DNA from: an uncultured Chthonomonas sp.
GTDB taxonomy: Bacteria > Armatimonadota > Chthonomonadetes > Chthonomonadales > CAJBBX01
DNA: 56,714 nucleotides
Direction: 5' to 3'
Assembly (NCBI GenBank): GCA_903951425.1
Contig: CAJBBX010000103.1
Span: 1 to 56,714, forward strand
Part shown: piece after piece, positions 42,662 through 51,033 of the stretch
Layout of the letters: every line of letters begins with the position of its first letter
Numbering within the stretch: position 1 is the stretch's first letter
Made by a program: the position numbers and the translations under genes
Notes under the pieces: model-generated
Databases searched by the model: none
Told to the model about the DNA's origin: nothing
Seen by the model: the letters and a program-made list of their open reading frames with translations, nothing else

Positions 42662-43435
42662 ATGCCTACTTCCTCCGAGCTGAAGCAGGTGGTCGGCCGA
42701 CTTCTCGAAATGGAGCCCGAGGCCATCGAGCCGGGCACATCGCTCAAGCCGCTCAGCAACTCCATGCAGAGTGTGAAGCTGATGTACGCGTTGCAGAGCA
42801 TTGGCGCGGAGCTTCCGGTGGGTGTCGCCGTCCCGGACTTCGCCGCACTTGAGCGCGCAGTGGGATCCCAGGCCGCCGACGGCGCTGATCCCGTGACCGC
42901 ACCGTCCATCGTGCTTCCGAGGGTCTCCCTTTCCGGGGGACTAGGCATCGACATCGAGCGGGTGAGCGAGCTGCCTGTTGTTCCGGATTACTGGGAGGAC
43001 CCGTTCTACTCCGGCACGTTCACCGAGAACGAGATCGTAACCTGCATCACGAAGGGCGATGCGCGCATGCACTTCGCGGGCTACTGGTGCGCCAAGGAGG
43101 CTCTCCGGAAGTCCCGGCCTGATCTGGCCGCCACCAGCCTGTCACGGATCGAGCTAAGCCACCATGCCGACGGGGCGCCGTTCCTTCGGGTCCGAAACGG
43201 CGAAGCATGGGAGGCCCTCCCATGCGGCGTCAGCATTAGCCATACGTCCGACCTCGCGGTAGCCGTCGTCGTGTGGGCCCCGCCTGCGCAAGCGACGGTC
43301 AAGGAGGAGCCCGCTCAAACCGCGCCTGCGCCTCCGGCCGCAGCGCCGCATCGTGCCCCTCGCTCGTCGTTACTCGCCGCCATCCTGTCGTTCGCCGCGT
43401 TGGCCCTCAGCATCTACAGCGTCGTTCGGCATTAG
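42662..43435 (+). CDS. Carrier protein fused to 4'-phosphopantetheinyl transferase, with C-terminal membrane anchor
   Basis: 257 residues. Residues 1-70 look like an acyl carrier: LSNSMQSVKLMYAL aligns with the DSLD-x-VEL site, Ser34 being the pantetheine position, but the usual acidic residues are N, Q and K. Residues 93-208 are an AcpS-type transferase: LGIDIERV (Asp97), AGYWCAKEALRKS (Glu146, Lys145) and CGVSISHTSDLAVAVVV. A Pro/Ala linker leads to a single transmembrane helix (236-254) with a short tail, so it would be tail-anchored. It may load its own carrier domain. The ATG is one base past the E2 stop. Together with E1 and E2 this suggests acyl-thioester formation on a membrane carrier. 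Confidence 0.8.
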   Translation: MPTSSELKQVVGRLLEMEPEAIEPGTSLKPLSNSMQSVKLMYALQSIGAELPVGVAVPDFAALERAVGSQAADGADPVTAPSIVLPRVSLSGGLGIDIERVSELPVVPDYWEDPFYSGTFTENEIVTCITKGDARMHFAGYWCAKEALRKSRPDLAATSLSRIELSHHADGAPFLRVRNGEAWEALPCGVSISHTSDLAVAVVVWAPPAQATVKEEPAQTAPAPPAAAPHRAPRSSLLAAILSFAALALSIYSVVRH

Positions 43436-43562
43436 GAGGGCGCGTGCGGTTCCGGCCGGCGCCGGACTGCCCTCAGGCTTGGCGTCGGCGATCTCGGCGC
43501 CATCCGGCAAGCGAGCACGGGTAGCATTCAGGTACCGTCGCCTACCGGAAGGGTCGCCCGCC

Positions 43563-46500
43563 ATGCGTCACCGTTACATGCTCATGCTCCCGGTCCTCGC
43601 GCTGGCCTGCGCCGTCGCCGGCATGGCCCATGACCGGCCCTGGGCCGACCCCGCACGCCCCTACCGCGTCCGCGTGACCCTCCGCGCCGAGGCCGTCGCC
43701 CGCGCCCGGTCCTGCGGCGAGCTATCGCTGGACATGGCCAAGGACCTCGAGCGGCTGGGCCTGTCGAGGCAGGTGGACCTCGCCTCCATGCGCCTCCTGG
43801 AGCTGAGCCCAACCGGCCCAGTCACCATCCCATCCGCGGTGCAGGCCAACGCACTCATCTGGCCTCTCCCCGCCACGCCCGCCGGCCTGACCCGCACCTA
43901 CGACCTCTACTTCGCCGCCAACCCGCCGTCGTCACCCGCCCACCCCCTCACCCCCTCACCTCCTCAGGCGCCGCAGGCGGCCCAGCCGCCCGACTACGCC
44001 ACGGACGCCTACGGCCGCGGCTGGGATTTCGACCGTGACGGGGACTTCGAGGAGATCGACAACTTTGGCGACAAACCGGAGTACATCCGATCTCGGAGGG
44101 TCGAGGAGGGCCTGCTGAAGCTGGACGTGAACGGCGACGCATACTTCATCTGGGGCGCCATGTGGGGACCGGCGGGGCGCTCCAAGCGGCCGGTGGCCAT
44201 CGACCTGGCGCGCTACCCGGTGTTGGAGATGCGCGTGCGGCAGAGCGTGCCCGAGGCGAACTGGCGCATCATGGGTCGGCCCGGCAAGGGCGAGAGCCTG
44301 GTGCAGTACGACTTTCATGTCTCCGGTACGGAATGGCAGACGCTGCGCATCGACCTTCGCAAGCAGGTTCGGTGGCACGGGGTGCTGACCGCTCTGCGCA
44401 TCGACCCGGCCAAGTACGTCGACGCCCACGTGGAGTTCGACTGGGTTCGCCTGCTCTCACTGGTCCGCGCCGATCGCTCGCCCGTGGAGGTGCGCGGGCC
44501 GGAGCCTGCGGCAACGCGAGTAACCCTGTCGCCTGCCACGGCCTCACCGCAGGCCGGCTCCGAGCAGGTCGTCACCGTGACGACGTTGGCGCAGGATGGG
44601 ACGCCCCAGGCGGGCCGCCCTGTTCGCATTGCCTTGGATGCCGGCTCGGGCGGCGCAGTCGAGCCCGACGGGCGGCGCCCGGCGCTGCCCATACCGGGCG
44701 GGGTGCGGGTGCTGACCGGCGCCGACGGCTCCGCCACGGTCCGCTACCGTGCGTCGAAGCGGGCCGCAATCGGCGCAGACCACCTGCTGGCTGTAGCCGA
44801 ATGCAGCCCAGCCCCACTGGCGCGCCTCACCGTCACGACGAAGCCCGGACCCGCGGCCAGGTACACGGTCTCGCCCTCCGGACCCACCATCCTGCCGCGC
44901 GGCGCCACACGACTGGCCGTCGTCGCGCGCCTATCGGACGGGCTGGGCAACCCCGTGCCCGGCCGAGGGCGGCGCATCACCTGGAGCGCTCCCGGCGCCA
45001 CGCTGGCCGGCGCGGCCACCCGTACTTCCGCCGACGGCAGCGCACGGGCCACGCTGATCTGCGACCCCTCGCGGCACTGGGTGGTCACGGCCTCGGTCCG
45101 CGACGCTGCCGGCCTCTCCGGCGAGTCGGCCCAGGTCTGCGTCCTGTCAACCGGCGTCCGGCCCAGCCCGGTCCGCCTGCTACCCAACGGATACTTCGCC
45201 TCGGGCGGCAAGGCGTGGCTGCCGCTGGGCGGCTTCTACGCGAACTGGGTGGGCACGCCCTCGCCCGACGGCGAGTGGAACCGGCTGCTCTCCTTCGTGG
45301 ACGCCACCGACGAGCAGGTGGTGGCGTGGCTCAAGCTCCTTAAGGCCAGCGGCGTCACCGCCCAGCGCTTCATGCTGCGCGCCCACCGTGCCAACGGCAT
45401 GGAGCCCATGGACATCGGCGGCCGCGTCAACCCCGGCCTCTTCGCCCGGTTTCTGCACTACCTGGACCTGGCGCGGCCCTTCGGCCTCCGCTTCCAGCTC
45501 GTGCTCCACGAGGACTACACCAAGCCGCTCTACTTCGACGGCGACGCTCTGGAGAAGTTCGCCCTGCCCTGGTACGAGGGGCAGGACCTCGCCACGCTAC
45601 CGCCCCACCAGCGCCGCTTCATCCGGGACCGGCGGCTCATCGACGACATCGCGCTCAAGTACACCGACCCCGACGTGATGGCCTGCCAGGACCGGTACGC
45701 CCGCGAAATCGTGGACCTGCTGAAGGGGAACCCGCTGGTCTTCGGCTACGAGCTGGAAAACGAGATGGTGGCCTGCCCGGCATCCTGGGTGAACCACCAA
45801 CTCGGCGTCATCCGCTCCGTGGACCCCACCGTGCCGATCTGCGTGAGCCACAGTGGCGGCGGGCTCTTTACGGCCGACCCGCCCTGGTGGCGCGGCAGGA
45901 CCCGCATCGACTACTACACGCCGCACCTTTATCCCGACCCGCCCAGCACGTCGCCTACGGTCGACTACGGCCTGGCCGTGGATGTGCTCATGCGCTACAG
46001 CCGCCTCGCGAGCCCGGCCTTCCTGGGTGAGTCGGCCGGCGACCAGTTCGGCCAGCATCCCGACCGCGACACGCGCCGCTGGACCATGCGCGACATCATC
46101 TGGTTCTCGCTGACCAACGGCGCTCCGGGCTGCTTCTTCTGGAACGCCCGCGCCAGCGAGGTGGCCGAGTTCAGGCTCGCGAACCAGATCGCCTCGCGCA
46201 TCGACTGGACGACCATCCAGCCGCGTTCGGCGCCCCTGATCGCGGTGACGCCGCACCCGCTGACCAACGACCAGTGGTTCAGCACCGCCGACGGCCGCAA
46301 GGCCTACGAGGCCATGGCCCGAGCGGCGAAGGCCGCCCTCGACGCGGGCGCCAGCCTCGACTTCGGCGGCCGCAACACATCGGGACGGCAGGAGGCCGAC
46401 CTCCGCATTGACGGCCCGCTCCCGCCGCTACGTTCCAGCTTCGGCATCTCGCCCGGCTTCCAGCTCAAGCCCCTCATCCGCGCCGACGGCCGCGAGGCGC

Positions 46501-46748
46501 TACTCTACATCCGCAGCTTCTCCGGCGTGGTCCGCTGGGACAGCACCGGCAACCCGCGCACCACCCAGTACCTGCGAACCCGCGCCGCCGCCCAGCTCTC
46601 CTTCTCGGTGAACCTGCCCGGTAGCTTCACTGTGGACCTCTGGGATTTGGACACCGGCGCCCACACAACGCGGCAGGCCCGATCAGGCGAGGCGATGGAG
46701 GTGGGGACGACGGAGCATGACTTCGCGGTGGTGGTGAAAAGGCGGTGA
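43563..46748 (+). CDS. Large secreted clan GH-A-like glycoside hydrolase with Ig-like modules
   Basis: 1061 residues with a signal peptide (MRHRYMLMLPVLALACAVAG). There is a beta-rich region (about 150-300) resembling a carbohydrate-binding fold, one or two invasin-type Big_1 modules (TRVTLSPATASPQAGSEQVV, GSATVRYRASKRAAIG, about 320-520), then a TIM barrel from GYFASGGKAWLPLGGFYANW. FGYELENEMVACP (Glu about 731) and AFLGESAGDQFG (Glu about 822) fit acid/base and nucleophile of GH5/GH-A enzymes. It probably cuts an extracellular polysaccharide. The start at 43563 has GGAAGGG about nine bases upstream, which rejects the longer frame to 43353. A perfect hairpin follows the stop at once. Confidence 0.8.
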   Translation: MRHRYMLMLPVLALACAVAGMAHDRPWADPARPYRVRVTLRAEAVARARSCGELSLDMAKDLERLGLSRQVDLASMRLLELSPTGPVTIPSAVQANALIWPLPATPAGLTRTYDLYFAANPPSSPAHPLTPSPPQAPQAAQPPDYATDAYGRGWDFDRDGDFEEIDNFGDKPEYIRSRRVEEGLLKLDVNGDAYFIWGAMWGPAGRSKRPVAIDLARYPVLEMRVRQSVPEANWRIMGRPGKGESLVQYDFHVSGTEWQTLRIDLRKQVRWHGVLTALRIDPAKYVDAHVEFDWVRLLSLVRADRSPVEVRGPEPAATRVTLSPATASPQAGSEQVVTVTTLAQDGTPQAGRPVRIALDAGSGGAVEPDGRRPALPIPGGVRVLTGADGSATVRYRASKRAAIGADHLLAVAECSPAPLARLTVTTKPGPAARYTVSPSGPTILPRGATRLAVVARLSDGLGNPVPGRGRRITWSAPGATLAGAATRTSADGSARATLICDPSRHWVVTASVRDAAGLSGESAQVCVLSTGVRPSPVRLLPNGYFASGGKAWLPLGGFYANWVGTPSPDGEWNRLLSFVDATDEQVVAWLKLLKASGVTAQRFMLRAHRANGMEPMDIGGRVNPGLFARFLHYLDLARPFGLRFQLVLHEDYTKPLYFDGDALEKFALPWYEGQDLATLPPHQRRFIRDRRLIDDIALKYTDPDVMACQDRYAREIVDLLKGNPLVFGYELENEMVACPASWVNHQLGVIRSVDPTVPICVSHSGGGLFTADPPWWRGRTRIDYYTPHLYPDPPSTSPTVDYGLAVDVLMRYSRLASPAFLGESAGDQFGQHPDRDTRRWTMRDIIWFSLTNGAPGCFFWNARASEVAEFRLANQIASRIDWTTIQPRSAPLIAVTPHPLTNDQWFSTADGRKAYEAMARAAKAALDAGASLDFGGRNTSGRQEADLRIDGPLPPLRSSFGISPGFQLKPLIRADGREALLYIRSFSGVVRWDSTGNPRTTQYLRTRAAAQLSFSVNLPGSFTVDLWDLDTGAHTTRQARSGEAMEVGTTEHDFAVVVKRR

Positions 46749-46772
46749 GGCCGTCGGCTGAAGCCGACGGCC
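46749..46772 (+). terminator. Perfect hairpin immediately after the GH gene stop
   Basis: GGCCGTCGGCT (46749-46759) and AGCCGACGGCC (46762-46772) are exactly complementary with two bases between. It begins at the base after TGA. No T-run follows, so it could be a terminator or a REP-type palindrome. Beyond it, around 46829-46855, GTCAGT recurs three times every nine bases. Confidence 0.55.
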
Positions 46773-46894
46773 ACGGAAGTCGCGAAGTCGCCTCCGGCGG
46801 CTCTCCGGCACGGGCGCGCTGTGTGGTCGTCAGTCACGTCAGTGCTGTCAGTGCGGTCACGCTGTTGCCGGACCGTCTCTCAGCGCCTTGGCGC

Positions 46895-47989
46895 CTACTC
46901 TCCGCTCCTGAGCCTCGCCCTGATCGACGCGGCCGCGTCCAGGATCGCCTCACGGCCAAGCCCGGCGGCTGAGTACATGGCGAGAATGTTGTCGGTCGGC
47001 GTCTCCGGCGGCACCGTGTGCGACGCGGCGAGGATGTAGCCTCCGCCGTCGGACGTCATGCCCTCGATGAGGCGCGCGGTCTCGCGCTCGACTTCGGCGG
47101 CCGAGCCGTGGGGGAGCAGGTCTATGGTGTCGACGCCGCCCATGAAGGTGAGGTGCGCCCCGAACTCGCGCTTCAGGTCGAAGGCGTCCATGCCCGGGCA
47201 TCCGTGCTGGATGGGGTTCAGCACACTGAGGCCCATCTCGACCAGGTCGCCGATGATGGGCCTCAGGGCTCCGCAGCAGTGGTAGGCCACGGGCAAGCCG
47301 CGGCTCGTCCCGACCGCGAAGACCCGCGCCAGGTGGGGCCTCACCAGCCGGCGCCACGAGCGCGGGCTCATGATGAGGCCCGACTGCGAGGCCACGTCAT
47401 CGCCTGTCCAGAGCCAGTCCAGCGGGTACCGGTCGCAGGCCAGCTCGGACATCCGCACCGCGAAGTCGGCGCATCGGCCGTACATCGTGTCGGTGAGCTC
47501 CGGGTCGGCAGCGATCTCCTCCACCGCCGCGCCAAGGCCGCGCAGGCGCCAGTACATCTCGAAGACACACGGCGAGACATCACAACCGATGAAGAGCCGC
47601 TCGGCTAGGGCTGCCACCGGCTCCATCAGCGCTAGGAGCTCCGAGTCGCGCTCATAGGGGAACCGGTAGGCCAGGACCTCCTCGCGCGTGGCCTCTGCAA
47701 GAGGGAAGCGGTCGATCTGGTTGTACGGCCCTTCCTTCACCCAACGGATGCCCCAATCGTCGGTGTGTCCCTCTCCGGCGCGCTCGTGGACGATCCCCTC
47801 CATGGCGTAGTTGTTGTTCACCCACGTCATGGCGACGTCGTTGCCCATGGCCTCGCCTACGTGGGCCGGCGGCACTTCGAGCAGGTTCGCCAGCCGGGCC
47901 GCTGTCTCGGGGTGGAACCACATGAAGATGGGCACACGGTCCGTCGGCTCTCGGCGCAGGGCGGCGTGGACGCGCTGTCTGGGGGTCAT
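46895..47989 (-). CDS. Uroporphyrinogen decarboxylase family protein, methyltransferase-like
   Basis: 364 residues. MTPRQRVHAALRREPTDRVP is the classic N-terminus. VAYHCCGALRPIIGDLVEMG carries the H-x-C zinc pair, and FMGGVDTIDLLPHGSAAEVE is the later strand, both as in MtaA-type corrinoid methyltransferases rather than haem UroD. It would move a methyl group to or from a corrinoid or small acceptor. The start ATG 47989 has GGAGG six bases upstream; a longer frame through 48034 lacks one. It is divergent from the Septu-like operon, separated by 133 bases, and distantly similar to the gene at 3585. Confidence 0.85.
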   Translation of the reverse strand: MTPRQRVHAALRREPTDRVPIFMWFHPETAARLANLLEVPPAHVGEAMGNDVAMTWVNNNYAMEGIVHERAGEGHTDDWGIRWVKEGPYNQIDRFPLAEATREEVLAYRFPYERDSELLALMEPVAALAERLFIGCDVSPCVFEMYWRLRGLGAAVEEIAADPELTDTMYGRCADFAVRMSELACDRYPLDWLWTGDDVASQSGLIMSPRSWRRLVRPHLARVFAVGTSRGLPVAYHCCGALRPIIGDLVEMGLSVLNPIQHGCPGMDAFDLKREFGAHLTFMGGVDTIDLLPHGSAAEVERETARLIEGMTSDGGGYILAASHTVPPETPTDNILAMYSAAGLGREAILDAAASIRARLRSGE

Positions 47990-48122
47990 CAGGGCCTCCG
48001 TGAGGTGGAAGTGACCGTATGGTACCTGCCGCATTGCGCCCGCCTCAGAGCGCCGCGCCTTCGTGCTCGATGGTGTGCGCCATAATGGTTGAGGCCGACG
48101 TGAACGGCCCCAGGGAGCGCAT

Positions 48123-49376
48123 ATGCTGCAGAGCGTCCACCTTAGAGACGTAGGTCCCGCAGCCGAGATGGCGTGGGAACTCGGCTCGCGCCTGAACCTC
48201 ATCACGGGCGACAACGGGCTCGGCAAGAGCTTCCTGCTGGACGTCGCCTGGTGGGCGCTCACACGGACCTGGGCGCGCGAGCCGGTGGTCCCGGCGCCGG
48301 GGCCGGCCGGGGGCTCGATCAGCTACCGCTGTGACGGCCAGACGACGGCAGTGACTGTGGAGAGCTATTTCGACCGTAATGCGTGGCAATGGCCGGTCAA
48401 ACAGGGCAAACCACCCAAGACGGGTCTCGTGCTCTACGCGCAGGTCGATGGCGGCCTCTCTGTCTGGGACGAAGCGCGGAACTCCTCGCGTAAGGGGGCA
48501 CCCGATCGGCCTGCGGCCTTTCTCTTCTCAGCCGCCGACGTCTGGAGCGTCAGCGCCCACTGTGAGGGGCTGATCCGGGACTGGGCGTCTTGGCAGCGCG
48601 AAGAGGGCGAGGCCTTTAATGTGTTGCGTGCCGCCTTGGCAGCGCTGTCGCCCTCTCCGGTCGATCCGGTCCGGCCGGGCGACATACGCAGGGTCAGCCC
48701 GAACGACAAGCTGTCCTATCCAACGCTGCGGATGCCCTATGGTCAGGATGTGCCGGTACACCATGCCTCGGCCGGTATGCGTCGCATCATCGGGCTGGCC
48801 TACTTGCTGGTCTGGGCATGGCAAGAGCACATCGCCGCCTGCGCCCTGCGCGGCGCCGCCCCGGCTCGCAAGATGACCCTCCTTGTGGACGAGGCCGAGG
48901 CGCACCTCCACCCGCAGTGGCAACGCCGGATCGTGCCCGCCCTGCTACACGTGATGGACGCTGTGGCCGGCGCGGGCGCCTGCGCGACGCAGGCTGTCGT
49001 CGTCACCCACTCACCCCTGGTCACCGCCTCCGTCGAGCCGCACTTTGACCCGGCAACAGACGCCTGGTTCGACCTCGACCTGGAGCCGGCGACCCGGGCC
49101 GTGCAGCTTACGAAGCGGCCATTCGTACGCAGGGGCACCGCGGACCGGTGGCTGACTAGCGAGGCCTTTGACCTGCGGTCGGAAGGCAGCTCGGTCGAAG
49201 CTGAGGCCGCGATCGCGGCCGCAGAGGCCCTGTTGGATCGCGAACGCGAAACGGGCGCCTGGCCCGAAGAGGATGCCGAGCGAACGACCGAGGCCCTCGG
49301 CGCCGTCCTACCGGAACAGGACCCCTTCTGGGTGCGCTGGCTGTACCGGGTGCAGCACAGGTCCGGCTTGCGGTGA
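48123..49376 (+). CDS. ptuA: Septu-like ATPase (PtuA-type, SMC/ABC-class P-loop)
   Basis: 417 residues. LITGDNGLGKSFLLDVAWWA (P-loop at 29-36), HASAGMRRIIGLAYLLVWAW (signature-like helix) and TLLVDEAEAHLHPQWQRRI (Walker B about 253) are those of OLD/PtuA-type AAA ATPases; AVVVTHSPLVTASVEP is the H-loop. The protein is shorter than many PtuA proteins. The next gene encodes an HNH protein whose start overlaps its stop (GTGA). In Septu systems PtuA senses infection and PtuB degrades DNA, so this pair is probably anti-phage. AGGGAG sits six bases before ATG 48123. The family call is by motif and neighbour. Confidence 0.75.
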   Translation: MLQSVHLRDVGPAAEMAWELGSRLNLITGDNGLGKSFLLDVAWWALTRTWAREPVVPAPGPAGGSISYRCDGQTTAVTVESYFDRNAWQWPVKQGKPPKTGLVLYAQVDGGLSVWDEARNSSRKGAPDRPAAFLFSAADVWSVSAHCEGLIRDWASWQREEGEAFNVLRAALAALSPSPVDPVRPGDIRRVSPNDKLSYPTLRMPYGQDVPVHHASAGMRRIIGLAYLLVWAWQEHIAACALRGAAPARKMTLLVDEAEAHLHPQWQRRIVPALLHVMDAVAGAGACATQAVVVTHSPLVTASVEPHFDPATDAWFDLDLEPATRAVQLTKRPFVRRGTADRWLTSEAFDLRSEGSSVEAEAAIAAAEALLDRERETGAWPEEDAERTTEALGAVLPEQDPFWVRWLYRVQHRSGLR

Positions 49377-50029
49377 TCCAAGTGACGCCGGCCCCCGAAC
49401 CGGAGTGCTTCGACGCCCTTGTGCGCCGACCGGGCCTGCAGGCCATCAAGGACCTGATCGGCGACCCTACCGCCGCGGTGCGCACAGGGCGGCCACGCAA
49501 GGTCGTTGCGAGCGCAGCGGAGGATATCCCCGCAGACCAGTTCCCGGCCTACTGGACGCGGGTCCACCACGAGCTTCTCGATGCGTACCACCGAATCTGC
49601 GCCTACGCCTGCCTCCACATCCCGCCTGTGACCGGCGCGGGCACGGTGGATCACTTCGCGCCCAAGTCCCGACACTGGATGCATGTCTATGAGTGGGGCA
49701 ACTACCGCCTTGCGTGCGGGATCATCAACGCGGTGAAACAGGCTTACGAGGACGTGGTCGTTCCGTTTGAGGTCGAGGAGGGCATGTTCGCGCTGGACCT
49801 GACCGCCCTGATGGCCGTGGCCGGCCCGAATGCCGGAGCCCGACGCGACGGTGTGGCAGCGACCATATCGCGGTTGCGGCTCGACGGCCCTGACTACAAG
49901 GCTGCCCTGGGCCACTACCATATGGCATACCGTGCGCGCAGGATATCGTTTGCGTACCTTGAGCAATGTGCGCCGTTCCTGGCGTACGAGTTGCGGCGGC
50001 AAGGCGACCTGAACGACGAGGATGTATGA
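49373..50029 (+). CDS. ptuB: HNH nuclease-like protein (PtuB-type)
   Basis: 218 residues. TVDHFAPKSRH (about 91-101) and YEWGNYRLACGIINAVKQ (about 107-124) give the D-H-F...N...N pattern of HNH nucleases, as in PtuB/TIGR02646-type effectors. The zinc-binding cysteine pairs usual in the family are reduced: the first reads CAYAC and the second ACGII, so the zinc knuckle may be altered or lost. It would cut nucleic acid when released by the ATPase. The start is GTG 49373, overlapping the ATPase stop by four bases; no separate ribosome-binding site is needed. Its own stop overlaps the alkyltransferase start (ATGA). Confidence 0.68.
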   Translation: MIQVTPAPEPECFDALVRRPGLQAIKDLIGDPTAAVRTGRPRKVVASAAEDIPADQFPAYWTRVHHELLDAYHRICAYACLHIPPVTGAGTVDHFAPKSRHWMHVYEWGNYRLACGIINAVKQAYEDVVVPFEVEEGMFALDLTALMAVAGPNAGARRDGVAATISRLRLDGPDYKAALGHYHMAYRARRISFAYLEQCAPFLAYELRRQGDLNDEDV

Positions 50030-50529
50030 CCCTCTTCACCACCCTCGACAGCCCCATCGGCGAGCTTCTGCTAACCTCAGACGGCACGGCGTTGACAGGG
50101 CTCTACATGCCGGACCATGCCCATGGCCCCACGGTCGGCGCCGACTGGGTGCGCGATGGCGGTGCGGCGCCCTTCGCGGATGCCGCGGAGCAACTGGAGG
50201 AGTACTTCGCCGGCGGGCTGCGCGGGTTCGACATGCCGCTCGCCCCGGCGGGTACGGAGTTCCAGATGCGCGTCTGGGCGGAGCTGCGTCGTATCCCCTA
50301 CGGCGCGACCGTGACCTACGGCGAGCTGGCGCGGCGGCTCGGCGGCCCCGGCGCGTCGCGGGCGGTGGGGCTGGCCAACGGCCGTAACCCCATATCCATC
50401 ATTGTCCCGTGCCACCGCGTGGTGGGCGCGGGTGGGAAGCTCACGGGCTACGCCGGCGGCCTGGCGCGCAAGCGCTTCCTGCTGGAGCTGGAGGGCGGCT
50501 GCTTGCCGGGCCTAACCCTCACGACCTGA
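50026..50529 (+). CDS. ogt: Methylated-DNA-protein-cysteine methyltransferase
   Basis: 167 residues. IPYGATVTYGELARRLGGPG and NPISIIVPCHRVVGAGGKLTGYAGGL are the helix-turn-helix and PCHRV active site of Ogt/MGMT, the Cys (about 128) taking the alkyl group from O6-alkylguanine in a suicide reaction. The N-terminal ribonuclease-H-like half is short but present. The ATG overlaps the HNH gene stop (ATGA), so it is translated with the Septu-like pair. That linkage is unusual, and whether it serves defence or is only chance operon membership is unclear. Confidence 0.92.
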   Translation: MTLFTTLDSPIGELLLTSDGTALTGLYMPDHAHGPTVGADWVRDGGAAPFADAAEQLEEYFAGGLRGFDMPLAPAGTEFQMRVWAELRRIPYGATVTYGELARRLGGPGASRAVGLANGRNPISIIVPCHRVVGAGGKLTGYAGGLARKRFLLELEGGCLPGLTLTT

Positions 50530-50589
50530 TCCGCGCCTGACGATCTGTTGCGTTTTGCGCCCCGATACGCCCGATCCCTCGACAACCCC

Positions 50590-50618
50590 TTGACGGTATA
50601 TCGAAGTCGTGATATACT
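50590..50618 (+). promoter_or_regulatory. Sigma-70-type promoter of the sulfur/Qmo operon
   Basis: TTGACG (50590-50595), a 17-base spacer and TATACT (50613-50618). Transcription would start near 50625, about 135 bases before tusA. Confidence 0.8.
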
Positions 50619-50758
50619 GACGACTGAACTTGAAACCGCAAGCCGGCGTGCGATTTGGGACCTCCCAGGCCGTTCCGCTGATGCCGGTCCGCGGTCATCC
50701 GTGCAACCGACAGGCCGCGCCGACGATCCCGTGCGGCGGCCAACGAAAGGGAACTGCA

Positions 50759-51007
50759 ATGGCTGATTTGAGCAACGTCACTCCGGACAAGGTCGTCGAT
50801 GCCCGCGCCATGGCGTGCCCCGGTCCCCTGCTTGAGGCCAAGAAGGCCATCGCCGCGGTGACGGTGGGCCAGACGCTGGAGATCATGTCGGGCGACAAGG
50901 GCAGCCAGGAAGACATCCCGGCCTGGTGCAAGAAGACCGGGCACGAGTACATCGGCTACGTCGAGAAGGATGGCTACGACAGCCTCTACGTGATCCGCCG
51001 CAAGTAG
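50759..51007 (+). CDS. tusA: TusA-family sulfur carrier
   Basis: 82 residues. VVDARAMACPGPLLEAKKAI has the CPxP motif with Cys20, which carries sulfur as a persulfide; SGDKGSQEDIPAWCKKTGHE is the usual second half. It passes sulfane sulfur between donors and acceptors in the cytoplasm, for oxidation or reduction or for thiolation. It is the first gene behind the promoter at 50590 and the likely partner of DsrE2 at the far end of the operon. AAAGGGA lies about seven bases before ATG 50759. Confidence 0.92.
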   Translation: MADLSNVTPDKVVDARAMACPGPLLEAKKAIAAVTVGQTLEIMSGDKGSQEDIPAWCKKTGHEYIGYVEKDGYDSLYVIRRK

Positions 51008-51033
51008 TACGCAGACCCAACGGAAGGCCACCC

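Noticed and set aside
46829-46857. CRISPR-like or tandem repeat array (GTCAGT every nine bases)
   Set aside because: Units are too short and only three in number.
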